Assembly: GCF_001625305.1 (NCBI RefSeq)
Contig: NW_017803910.1
Span: forward strand, 186,001 to 250,000
Direction: 5' to 3'
DNA: 64,000 bases
From: Branchiostoma belcheri
Taxonomy: Eukaryota > Chordata > Leptocardii > Amphioxiformes > Branchiostomatidae
The notes beneath the pieces were generated by a model, which ran no database searches, was not told the origin of the DNA, and was given only the letters and a program-made list of their open reading frames with translations. The translations under genes were made by a program, and so were the position numbers. The first letter of the stretch is position 1; the number at the start of each line of letters is the position of its first letter. Below are positions 11,683 through 24,800 of this stretch, piece after piece.

Positions 11683-12858
11683 TTAAAAAAGACGACACTG
11701 AAAATGATCCCTACCTTGACAGGTGAGACACTGGCACTCCGCAATGTTGGGGAGAATGGTGTCCTCAGTCTCCCCATTATCACACTGCATTGTCACGAAT
11801 CTGGGAAAATAAAGAATAAAATATTAGAAGAAAATCAACATGTTTTTACCATGTATGTAACGTGGAAGTTGTTAACGAATCTACCTAGAAGATCTTGCAT
11901 GATATAAAATAACTGTCAGGCGTGAGGGTATTAGGTGCTTGACAAATTAATGCAGACACAGCGTAACAATCTGGAAGGAGCAAGTTATCGTCGGCGTCTG
12001 TATTAATACGTACTTTGTCTTCATTCATATGGCTGTATCTGTACAGTTATTATTTAATACAAGAAGGCTACCGGTGTGGTAATGCACAACACAAATGCAT
12101 CTAAATGATTCAAGAGTCTTTTTCTACATCTCCGTTGACGTATTTATAAAAAAAGGTACGAAATAACCTGATAGGCTGCATCTCATCCAGGATGTAGGTA
12201 CAACACTCGCACACCGTCTCGAAGTAAGGATCAAAGGACAGCAGCTGGGTGTAGGAGTCGCACATTCCGGAGCAGAACTGGACCTGGGGGGGGTGCAAGT
12301 TCAAGTTGAATATAACGTCCAGGACGAAAGTATTGCATTGACTTCCTCCTCCCGAAAATAGTTTCATCGTGTTGGTAAAGTATAGGATACAAGGGCTTTC
12401 TTTTACACAACTAAAAGTTCCTACCTTGCTTATGTTTCGGTGTCTATCAGAGCGCCACCTACATCGGCTACATATAGCGGCGAGAAGCAGAACTCCAGTC
12501 AGAAGCTCTGAAGAAGGTGTCTAATAGACACCGAAACGTAAGCAAGGACTTTTGATTGTGTAAAAGAAAACCCTTATATCCTGACTTCCTCCTCGTTTTA
12601 TGTCATTCCTCCATCTCAGCATCGTTTCTTTAACCAACGAATCAAAATGGTCTGGTGTAGTTCAGAAAAATTGGTGTCTTAAGATGGAGAAAATGCGTCG
12701 TAGACTGTCCTTATTTACCTCCACGTTCTCGGCCCGACAGGAGTCGGACGTGAGGTTTCTGATGTCCTGTTTCTTTTCGCACGGAGACACTTCTGCAGTA
12801 GTGGTGGGGAGGGGCGTGGTCGGCGCCGGGGTAGGAGTGGTCGGGGGAGGGGTCGTAG
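11683..12858 (-). CDS. SSPO: SCO-spondin-like: Thr/Pro linker and second cystine-knot (CTCK) domain, C-terminus
   Basis: Exons 12719-12858 ([19 protein letters not shown] linker, then [15 protein letters not shown]), 12168-12283 ([20 protein letters not shown], then [15 protein letters not shown]) and 11800 down to the stop at 11683-11685 ([20 protein letters not shown], then CQCLTC). The joins are in phase: AENVE/VQFC is phase 0, and QPI-R-FV uses AG/A for Arg. The knot cysteines match the first CTCK, but here the domain is split over three exons and has gained a Thr/Pro linker. A donor (CAAG/GTAGGG) sits at the same place as in CTCK-1, so the final residues are uncertain. Confidence 0.8.
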
Positions 12859-15800
12859 CTGTGACGGAAGAAAACAGAAGAAAATGCGTTAATGTCACAT
12901 TCGACATGTGAGATTTGGTTATGCGATTTTCAGAGAAGATTTTAACAGAATCTGCTGTGCAACAACATTTTATGCCATATGAGACACAAGAAAACACACA
13001 AGCCCACCTGGACAAGTTTGCACATTGCAGGACTGCTCCTCCGTGCTGACCCCAGGGCAGGTGTCACAGCCCTGACACGGCGCGACATTCTCACACGCCC
13101 GGGTTCTAGTCTGGGTCCCTTCGCCGCACGACGCGCTGCAGCCGGACCACTCCGACCAGGCAGACCAGTAGGACAGCACTGATGTAAGAATAATAGATAG
13201 GAAAATTAGAGTAATTCTGTTGGTACATGTATACATCAGTATACATCATCATACTTCAATGGAATGGTGACACTTAAGTCCCTAATTAAGTGACCGTTAA
13301 CAAATCAAGAATATTCTACTGCATGTACGTGGCAAGTACAGGTGGCGGCTTTAGTACCTCCTTTCGAAGTCATACAACTTGATGAAAGATTTTATGAAGC
13401 ACTTACGACTACAGGAAGGCTCGACGTCGTAGCACACCACACTTCCATCCTCCATGCAGATACTGCGGGAAGAAAAGTAGAGACGAATTGATAACATTAC
13501 GTATACAGTCAAGCTTTTCAACACATATAGATGTGAGTTCTTGTTTACATCAAAGGTGTTAAAAAAGACATGTCAAACTTTTGTAAGCATCGTTTTCAGT
13601 AGATAAACAAAAACAAACATAACTCACACAATTACAAACAAGTGAAGACACAAACCATTCGCGGCAGTCCACAACGACCGTTCCCCCCACGGGCACGACC
13701 TGTCCCAGCCAGTCGCAGACCGCGGGACAGTCGTCCGCAGAGCAGGGCTGAACCTCCTCGGACGTGGCGGGCTCGCACGGCTGGCCTCCGTTAGCAGCCG
13801 ACGGGTTGTTGGGAGATCTGTGAAACAGCAGATTAAAAACTGTAATGTGGATGCATCGCCGATACAAACCCCATGGGCTATAACATTAAGGCCATTCCGT
13901 TACAGTACTACAAAATGTACATAATTATGTACATATTTAAAAACGATTTCACATGTAGAACACTAGAACTTCAGTTTTGGATAGCGTACAGAGCAACTTT
14001 TCTATTAAAGCAAAATCAAAATCAAGAGATGATATAACTGATCATGACAATTCTGAAAGTGTCCAGGGTGCCGCAATACAACATAACTCTAATAGGTTAA
14101 CTGTTATCTATATCTGCTCTGTATCTTAATTACCATCTTAAGTTACACTAGGCGGGCAAGGCTTAAAACTGATTATTTTTAGCGTCACCTGTATCTGCTC
14201 TGGGTTCCGTTGCCGCAGGTGGCGCTACAGATTGACCAGGGTGACCAGGCGCTCCAGCCACAGTCCACCGGACACGGCTCGTCCCCACACTCAAACTGGC
14301 CCAGCGTGCACGTGCTGAAATATATAAGGAAGTGTTACAGAGAAGAACAAGAACATGTAGTATGTACAGCGGATACCTGTCAACTTTACCTCCAAAATTT
14401 GCGTGCTTCTCAACTTTAGTTTCATACGTGCAACGATTAGGACTAGGGACTATGACGTACATCACCCCATCCTAAGGGCTGAAATTTAGTTTAGAAATAG
14501 CTACACAAGGAGATTGTCACTCAAGCAACTGAATTTTGAAAAGCTGCGTAACACTTGAGTCTTAAGCTTGACGTGTGTACCTCATAGCCATTTTTCATTA
14601 AATAATATAAAATAATTATTACAGACGCTATAAACGGTCAGTTCTCACCAGTTGTTACAGCCAACCCGTATCACCTCTCCTTCCTCGTATATGGTGTCGT
14701 TGCCGGGGACGACACAGTAACAGTCGTCCTCCGTGACGCACTGCTGCAGGTCGGCTCGCCAGACGTACCCGTCTGGACACACGCACCCGGGCTGGCAGTC
14801 ATCCTCGTCCTCTATACACGTAGCACCCAGCTGGACATCGGAGCATCTGTGGGGAAAGGACGCGTTTATTTATTGCCATCGGGGAAGGAGACATCGATCC
14901 GTCCAAGGAAGGGTTCTGTTCTTGGTCAATGTTTGTGTGTTCGCAGGTGTAATTCACGGTGGGCATTACTAGAGAATTCTTAGTAAGTTTTATGTATTTT
15001 TCTGTCCATTTTTATTGTTTACAATAATTTTCTCACTTCCAATGTACTTGCCACTAGCCCTCGGGAATAAATTTGCCATGATGATTGATTTATCAAATTC
15101 ACAACAAATGTTCACGACAAAAGTTCTATGTTCACTTAACGTTACCTTTGTCCACATCGGTTCGCACATTCTGAGTAGATCATGTCAGGAGGACAGCAGT
15201 CAGTCAGGTTGGAACTCGGGGCGTTGGGAAGTGTGTAGTTCACAGTAACATTCACACATTCTGTGAGAAACAACAACAGTACCATGAAATACAGAGGCGC
15301 CTTTATGCAAAGCAATTTACATTTCGAGGTAAGCACAGCACTGTGCACTTCAGCATAACGACTACTAATCATTGTGGCCATTTTTCAATGAAACAGGTCC
15401 TTACCACACGGCAGAGAAGAGCAGATCTTCACTTCCACACTGTCTCCCGGGCAGGTCGGCCCGTCGTTCTTAGGCGGCGGGTTGTCACACGAGCGGTTAC
15501 GGTAGGCGTAGCCCTCCACGCCACAGGTGGAGCTGCAGTCCGACCATGGGCCCCACGGGCTCCACTCCCCAACAACTACAGGAGCAAGGTTAAATCGGTC
15601 ATAATCTAACCTCCCATGTCAGATTTGGTATTGTTGTGGTCTGTAATATGTTGTTTGTGTTCTGCCTTTTCTAGCATTTCTTTTCAGGTTTTTCAAACTA
15701 TCCAACCCTGGTCACTTTTTCATGGATTTTGTCGCTGTTGCCCTTTGTATAAAAAAGACAAAATCGTTAATATAAACAATAATACTACGATCTCGGTCTA

Positions 15801-18800
15801 TTACATCTGTTAATTTTTCATCTCATTTACATGGCCATGATACTGACCCTTAACTGTCAACCTTTCACCCTTGCCTATCCACTTCTGACCCTTACCTGAG
15901 CAGGCATGGGTGTTGCAGATCTGAATGTCGTTGTTCTCTGTCATGGCGGCGCAGCTCGCTAGTCCGCTGGACGTGGTCGGCTGTGTGTAGGTCCTGGTTC
16001 GGGTTGTCATGCCGACGCCGCAGGACTGGGAACACTCCACCCACGACTCCCAGGCGTTCCACGAGCAGTCCTGGTCGCAGATGTCGTTCGTGCACTCAAA
16101 GCGGCCATTCACACAGGTACTAGGGTAGAGAAAAGTCAGATTTAGATTAAGAAACGTTAACAATAGAACTCAAACTTTTGACGAAATTTTTGAACACAAC
16201 AGACTTATTCGCTACTTTGGGGAGCTTTCGATACGCAGTCTTTCTCTTAGAAAGAGAAATTAAGTCTCAAAATCTCAAACTTTTCAGAAACAGGGTTCCT
16301 TACCAGTTATTGCAGTCCACATTTAACACAGTCCCGGCTACATGCTGTTGTAGTTCATCAGCTGGGAGAGAAAAAAAGATTGAGAGAAAAAGATTTAGAT
16401 GTATGCTTATTTAATTGTTGAAGACAGCTGCCAGTACCAACTACATGATGTTAACTCCATAAATACTCTCTTAAGTACAAAATTTCGAGTCTCTCACATT
16501 CAAACGGATTGACGAAGATGCAGGGGCATTCGGCCATCTCCACACACTCGCCTGCCTCGTTAAACACCAGTCCTTCGGGACAGCTGCAACCCGGAATGCA
16601 ACCTGAAACAGTTAACAACGGCACAGCCTGGTTTAACAGTCATTTGGGAAAGCTACAACCATGAAAGCGAACTACAACATCAACTACAAAACAGCAGCAA
16701 CAGCAAAACAGCCTTGTACACAGCTGTACAAAACTAGGGCTTTTGTACAGGAACAAGTACCGGAACAAGTCAAAGTAAGTCAAGGAAGCAACCCGGAACG
16801 CAAACTAGAGCAACGGTGGTGCAGCTTCATCAGATACCTGAGAGGAGCTGCAACAAAGAACACTATCTAAAACAACACGACTACTGCCACAATCCTTCAA
16901 TAAGATTATACCAGGCAAATGTACCACTATCATGTAGAAACCAACTGAAGTCAATATGGATATGAATCAAATGTACATATAATATTAGCACAGGTTATAA
17001 AAGTTTTCCCTACCTCCGTCTGTACAGATGACTCCCTCCTGAATGTCCAGGCAGGTTCTGGGGCAGGGCAGACAGCCGTGGTACACAGTACCGTCTGGAC
17101 ACTCTGATGCGGGAACGGTAAAGGATAAAGAGTAAATATGACAAGGACTGGACTCTGCACGTTAACAGTAACAGATAAAACATATCGTGAATTGCAAAGA
17201 GTGTCGGCAATAAACCTGTAAATTGTATAATTGCAGTATGTCAGCTGATGTGTTCCACCAAAGTGTGGGTTTTACCAGATGGGCCAATGCACATTCAGAA
17301 GTTGTACAGTAAAAAAACGACACCGTAAACAAAATATGTGCATTCTGCAACACTATACAAATGATGGTTCTGTCCTTGGTGCTGATTGTGTAGTCTGTAG
17401 AACACTATATTGCCGTGGGAGAATGAATCTGTATAGTGCAATGGTAAAACAAAAGAAGGAGACCTACCCTCACACTCTGCAGGTGCCATGCAGACCTGCG
17501 TCTCCAGGGCCGGCCCCACACAGCCCAGCTCTGGGATCTGGGGCGGCGGATCGCTGCACGTCCTGGTCCGGATCATGGATCCAGCTCCACAGATCGCGCT
17601 GCAGTTCGACCACGGGCTCCAGGGGGACCAGTTACCCTCAACTGTCAAATACGTTAATGGTAGCGAATGCGTTAGGTACAGTCTGGCTGTAATCATTTAT
17701 TCAGATCGCGCTGCATGCAATTTGACTAAGGACGCCAGGGAAGCCTAGTTTCGTCCGTCATGAGGTGAACACTACTACATCTCATTCATTCATTCATTCA
17801 TTCATTCATATATTCATTCATTCACTCACTCACGCACGCACGCACGCACGCTGCCAAGTTCAAGAAAGACGCTGACTCAACCGAGGTGTTCACATGCTGG
17901 GATAGTTTAATGCCGCGACTTTCTCCACATCCTTGACAGAACAAAGCAGAAAGGGACTAACAGAATATTGCAAGTTACATTAAATCCTCAATTCCCTGTT
18001 CAGATGTTACACTTGATATCATTGATGACGTTCACAATATCTGGGATATATGTTACACGTGCCTTGCAGGTTGTGTACAACAGAATCACAAAGTTTCCGA
18101 TCGTTAGAATATAGCAATGTTAAACATTGGCAAATAACTAATGTCTTAAATTGAGCCAGAGCAAAGTTTGTAAAGTTGTCTTAGAAATGATTTCAAGGAA
18201 TGCTTTAACAGAGAAGGTCCCAGCTAAGGAAAAGTTGGACTATCGTAAGATAGTTGCAATATCGTTGTCATGTTCTCCGGTCCGGTTGATCGATTCTTGT
18301 CTGTTCTTGTTTATTTAAGATGAGGGTAGTTCGTCAGGATTGCCCCCTGTAAAAATAATGGAACTGTCCGTTAAATTGGGTGGTGCCGTATCGGTTATTA
18401 GATCAGTGTACAACAAATATCATTAGTGGTTTCTCTTCATCATGTTGAGATGGTACATAATTATGGCCTATGGACTTTATTTATTAATTGACTTTAGGAA
18501 ATTTGAATTATAACTGTTAACATTAAAATAGAAGCACAACAATAGCGAGGAAAGAATATCATTTCAAACAGGTTCCTTTCTTAGAGAAGTGGTTGAATGA
18601 GTCAATTGTTAGTTTAATGGTTTCATAACAACAAAGTCGTTTACCCTGGTGTGAAATCTTAGTATGAAATTACTTAAACAAACAAACAACAATGAAATGT
18701 TCACCTCCGCACTCCAGGCACTCGCAGCGGTCAATGACCGGCAGCACGATGTCGTCGGTCTCGCCGTTCGGGCACGTGAGGCTCACGAACTTGACCGGCT

Positions 18801-21800
18801 GGCTCTCGTTTAGGATGAAGGTGCAGCATTTACAGACGGTGTCGAAGAACGGCGCGTACAGGTGGTTCTCGATGTACGTGTCGTTCACCGGCGCGAAGGA
18901 ATTGATTCGGGTGTAGGAGTCGCACTTTCCTGAACAGTACATCACTTCCACATCCTGGGCCACGCACTCGCCCTTCGTAAGGTCTCTCACGTCGGTCTGG
19001 ACGCTACAGACACCTGGAAGACACAAGTTGGGGATGTAACTTGACAGAAAGTCTATCGTACAAAAGCGTCTTGTTAAATCAGTATCAATCACATTTAATG
19101 GATACTTAATGTTACAGTTACTGTAACAGTTCAAAACTGTTGTCTGCAAAGCTTCAAGGCTGTAACGTTATATATGTATAAAGTAACATACTTGGACAGT
19201 CCATGAGGTGACATGGCTGTGTCTCCGTTGGCGGGTCTCCCATGCAGGCGTCGCAGCACTCGGTCTCCGTAGCGTTACAGATCTTGGAGCGGGTCTGGGT
19301 GCCATTTCCGCACGACACGTCACACGCAGACCAGCTGCCCCAGTCTGTCCAGGCAGCGACTGGGCATTGTGTGTCCTGGCAGGTGAAGCCACCCTCCTCA
19401 CATGTACTGTAGGAATAGAAACACAGTTAGTATGTAGTGGCAACTATTTAAGCATTGTGAGACAAGTCAGGCTAAAGCAAATTACATCAAGCACATAAAT
19501 CATACAAATACAGCAGAGTGCTTAAGGTTTACTGGTTCTTCACTTGAATACTACCGGCCAATGAAGATCTGCACATCTTCTACTATTGTTTTCTCCACTT
19601 TCTGTACTAAATGTTACTTGGATTCAACCTTTTTCCTAATTTCCGTTCATCTCTCTTTCTTTTCCTTCTCTGATATCTTTTAGATAAACAGAGACAGGGC
19701 TGCAGGAATCAAAATCACGTACCATTCCCTGCAGTTGGATATCTCCACCACAGCGCCCACAGGATACTCCTGGCCGTTGTACAGACACGGGGTCTCACAA
19801 GGATCATTTGTACACTCAGTAGTCTCCTGGCCCTCTCCCTCACACTCCGCTCCACCGTTACTGGCTGGAGGGTTGTTGGGGGACCTGAAAACGAATTCGA
19901 GTTGAGATACATTTAGATGAAAAATGTCTTATAATAAACACCGGTCAGTTACATTCCCGAATATTCAAGTTTTTTTCACATTTTACACAGTCACACATAG
20001 TATTTATAACTTATTACTGTGTACGCAAACATATAAGTCTTACCGGTATCGTGTGGTGGTTCCATTGCCACAGGTGACACTACACGTCAACCAAGGCTGC
20101 CAGTTACTCCACTCACAGTCAACTAGAGACAGGGGATGAAACGATGTCAGTGGGGACAAAGGGGACTGATTTAACGCAGCAAAACATGCTGTACAGACTG
20201 TAGATATGCATATTGTATACACAGATGTCTATATATATAATTGCAAAATCAAAATCATCTAAATCATCAAGAGTAAACGTAATGGAGGGAGTAGTGTATT
20301 ACTCACACCAAAGTACAAAATTTGTTTAAAAAACAGTGACCATATTTTACCTGGGCAGTCCTCATCTGTACAGCTTAGCTCTCCATTCACACATAAGCTG
20401 GTGGAGAAAAACACAGAAATGTTTAATGAAGGTTGAATTCGAACTGAAGATGCAGTGTACCTAAGTTGGTTTTGCTTGCTTCTTTACTTACAAAACGCAG
20501 AAAATTGATACTTTATTATTTCATATTATGCTGTAGATAATGCACGGCTATATCAAGAATGACCTCAGAGTGCGGGCGATCAGACAACGTCTGTGACCGG
20601 GCCCTTACCATTCCTTGCACTCCTGATAGATGATATCGCCTGGTTGGTATTCAATTCCGTCGATGATACATGGACATTGCGACACGGGCACGCAGTCTCC
20701 ATTCAGGGACATCGTATTGTTGGGGCAAACGCAACCTGTAACATATAGTTAGGCTTATGTTTTGTGTAGTATATTAAGGGTTAAGTCACATTTGCTTCTA
20801 GTTATATTGTGTAATATAATATAAGATGCATTGTTATTGCTTATAGTCAATACTACATTAGTCACTGACGAATAGTAGCTAGTGGATACTATTTGAGACA
20901 GTTTTCAGAATCAATCCTGCTTGAGTCACTATTTCGTACATCACTGACGAAAGGTAGTGGATGCTACCTGAACCATCTGGCAGTACAAAATCGTCCAGTT
21001 GCTGGCTTGTGAATGGCAAGTTCTTGACAGGTGTAAGTCATTACTACAGTGTTGATGTTTATTTACTACAGTAACTGTCAGACTGTACATTGTACCTGAC
21101 ACACACTCCTCCTCGTTTACACAGTTGCCTGTAGTCTCCCCACACTGGTGACCGCACTGGTTAGCACAGCCAGACAGAACCGTGGGGTACGGACAGGTCT
21201 CATCTGGAACCATGCAGAAACATGGGGGATAGTTAGGAAAAACAAATCTGATTCAATGTTAGAACTTGTTAAATAGGACACGAAGGAAAATAGTCTAATT
21301 GATTAATAGTAAAAAACACCCGGTCAAGACAAAAAGGCAATTTTGATGGGGAAAACTGAAAAATTTACAATCATAAAGTAAAATCTTCACTAGTTCCCTT
21401 CATAGTATTACGTTCATGTATTTTTCCCTAGTAAAGTGGAATGAGCAATACTAGGACTTGTAATATTCCACCCTAAAATCTTTCCCCTTTCCAGTTGTAT
21501 GCATACATGGTACACGGCAACATAAGGTGTGATCATAAGTTTTTGGTAGGTGAGTTGAGAGACAACAACGGGAATTCAAACTCTAGACTCCTAGCCCAAC
21601 AGTATGGCCCTTTACAGCTTTTATGAAATATGTAACGTCTACGTACTGCACATTTGAGCATTGCAAGGCATAGTTTCCACCCCTCCATTAGCTGGGCAGT
21701 CCGTGCCGTTGTTCTTGGGTGGTGGGTTGGTGCAGTTCCTGTACCGGTACTGAATACCTCCGTCACATGGCACATCACAGGGAGTCCACTCACCCCAAGG

Positions 21801-24800
21801 ACTCCAGTTGCCATCAGCTGTAAGCACAACAGACTATTTAGCATATGCATAAACGGATGGTAGGCATCCGTGTAAATGATAATTATAGACAGTGCAAATT
21901 CTACTACTTGATTGAGTACGAAGATTACTTCTGGACGTTTCGCTTGGCATCTGTCTGAAATATAATTTTTTGCCCACTGGGCCATACTTACTTGGACAAG
22001 AGTCAGTGTTGCAGTGTTCTGTCTCTGTGGTTTCCGTCATGTCAACGCAGAGACCGTTCCCGACCGGCGCGGTGTAGGTGCGCTGGCGTGTGCGGATGCC
22101 ACCGCCGCAGGTCTCTGTGCACGGTGACCACGTCTGCCAGGAGTTCCACTGGCAGTCCTGGTCGCAGGTCTCCGTAGTACAGGTGTACTGGCCTTCTGCA
22201 CATGTGCTGCAAATAGACACAAGAACATAAAAATCTTCCTTGAACAAATTCAGTTTTCCTTAAAGCTTAATTTCACCAATTGTTCACAGAAACCTTACAA
22301 AAGTTAAAGTTATTAATTTTACTGTTTCTGTAAAGAAAAAACGCTCATAATAAGACTCACCAGTTGTTACAGTCCACAGTTGTGCTATACCCTTCTGGGT
22401 AGCTCACAAATCCATCAGCATCTGCATCTGTTTGAACAGATATAGCAAAGGATGCTCAATCATACAAATTATACATGAATATATAATTCAGAAAGGTAAT
22501 TGCTGATATTACCGGTATCAGATGCTGATTCATTTTAGCATTAACATCTCAATGTATAAAATTTTAACATGAATTTCCAGCCCTCAGAAAGTACGAGTCT
22601 TACCAGGATTTGTTGGATCGTGGACTATGCAGGGACACTCGTTATACTCAATGCAGGTTTGGTTCAGCAGCACCATTCCTGGTGGGCAACCACAGCCCGG
22701 TGTGCAACCTGCCGGAACAGAGATGCAATTACCTGCATGTAAGTCATGCTAAAGTAATCTCATGCATAACATGCTCCTGATACTTTGTACTGATGTGAAA
22801 GCTCGCCAAAAGTTACGTCTCTTAACATACGTCCCTTGCATCTTTTATAGCATACAATATATGCCCATGTTTCTTTAGTTTACAATGATAATGATCTATT
22901 ATGAGCCATCAATTGTAGGTGTAAGTAAGGCTTAAAACATGACAGCAAAAGCACAAATATTTCACATGACTGTACATCTTTACATCTGTACATCTGTACA
23001 TCTTCATCTTTCTTTTTGAAGCCTATAAGCTACATGACACTCACCAATGTTGCTACAGTGCGCTCCGCTCTGGATCTCCAGACATGTCCTGGGACAGTCC
23101 AGACAGCTGTAGTACTGCTGGTTCTCTGGGCACTCTAAAACGTGCAAGTGAAGAGGGTTATTTTCAGAAAAATCTATGATGTAAAATGTAACATCAAACA
23201 TGGCGGAACAAGGATGTAACCAGATGTGTTTCATTTTCAGTCCTCACTTCATAATCTTCAACATTTTGGTGGCTTCCTTGAACAATATGTAAAATAAACC
23301 AGGAGAAAAATTTCATCACATTTCACTGTATTTTTGTAAACATGCTGTATTGCCGTTTTTTGTCTAACCCACGAACTCTACAAAATCTCGTAATGAGATA
23401 TTAGATACACAAAAAACAGTGAAATTAAAAAAGAAATCTATAAACCTGCTGTGGAGCTTACAGCCTCAAACAATGCACTTCTCTAGACCAAAGGTCTACC
23501 AAAACTGGACTGCTAATGAACTAAGCCTACCATAGCAATCATCAGGTGCATTGCAGATCATGGTTTCCACTGTGGGCCCTTCGCAGTCCAGTTCCATGGT
23601 GTCCGGCGGGGGGTTACTACAGGTCCTTGTCCTCACGATGGTCCCTGCCCCACAGGTCACACTGCAGGGGGTCCACAGGGTCCATGGGGTCCAACCTCCG
23701 GGTGCTAGGGATACCCAAAAACAGTCATTATAACGACTGATGCCAAACTACAATTAAGGCACTGCACTTCTGTATCAAACTACTTTATTCTTTAATTTTG
23801 TTTTTTGAGATAATTGTAAAGCCTCATATACATAGTTTAGTTATCATTGAGTGACAATGCAATGTCAGTTGAAACAGATTGTTTTGGTTCATAAATGGAG
23901 GTTTAAAACTCAGATCTCCTTGATTCATATTTTGCCATTTCAATTTCTATAAAATTATTTACCTTTTTTTATGGATATTTTGTGATTTTCAAATGACTAC
24001 TGTAACAGTACCATAACTTGCATAATTACAACAGAAACGACTATGAAGAGGTTTTCCACCGGATTTGCTAGCAGCTCTAGTAGCTCTAAGCTCTAGTGTC
24101 ACATAGAAAAATGATGTGTAGAAAAATACACAGCGGCTCTTACCAGCAATGCAGAATTGCGGAAGGCGTCAAGAAAAAGTTCATTCCTTGCCCAATGCTT
24201 ATGTTGATAACTTCCAAAAGGTGATCGAAAAGATGCTGAAAATGCGGAACAAAGTCCCGACCATTCCCTAAAAACCCTGTGCTCTGATTTTGTAGTTTAT
24301 TTCTCGAAACTTTTTTGTGTCCTTTTTAGGGTTCATATTCCCTGTGATCAACTACACATTGGGCATGAATGTGTGGAAAAATGGCTTTGCGGCAGCTATT
24401 TAAAAATATGTGGCAGAGCATCAGGGTGGAATCTAGGAATGGCAGGGTAGCGGGCAGCTCTTCTATACGAGTTGTTAATGCGCAGAGTGCAGACGACCAT
24501 GCGAGCGATACTGGGGTAGCGTTGCAGGGGGTGTAGGGAATGGGTCGAGGGATGCAGCGCACATTAATGCATAAAGGTCCTGTTTATTCCTTCTAATAGA
24601 AAAACGGAACCTTTACGCATGTTTAAGGCATTGTCAAAGAAAGATCAGAATCTGTGCAGAGTTTAGAATCACTTTCCCATACAATCACTAATGTAAGGCC
24701 ACAGCAATTTGATCGGTTGGTTATTAAATCTAAAACAAAGCAAGATTTTGAATACCAACATGAAAACAGAGTTCTGACTGGATAGCCAGTGTTCTCACTT

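Noticed and set aside
17295..17696. ATG-initiated frame that could give the second cassette its own signal peptide
   Set aside because: The hydrophobic start ([17 protein letters not shown]) is intron sequence read across a good splice acceptor. All parallel TSP1 exons start at that acceptor.
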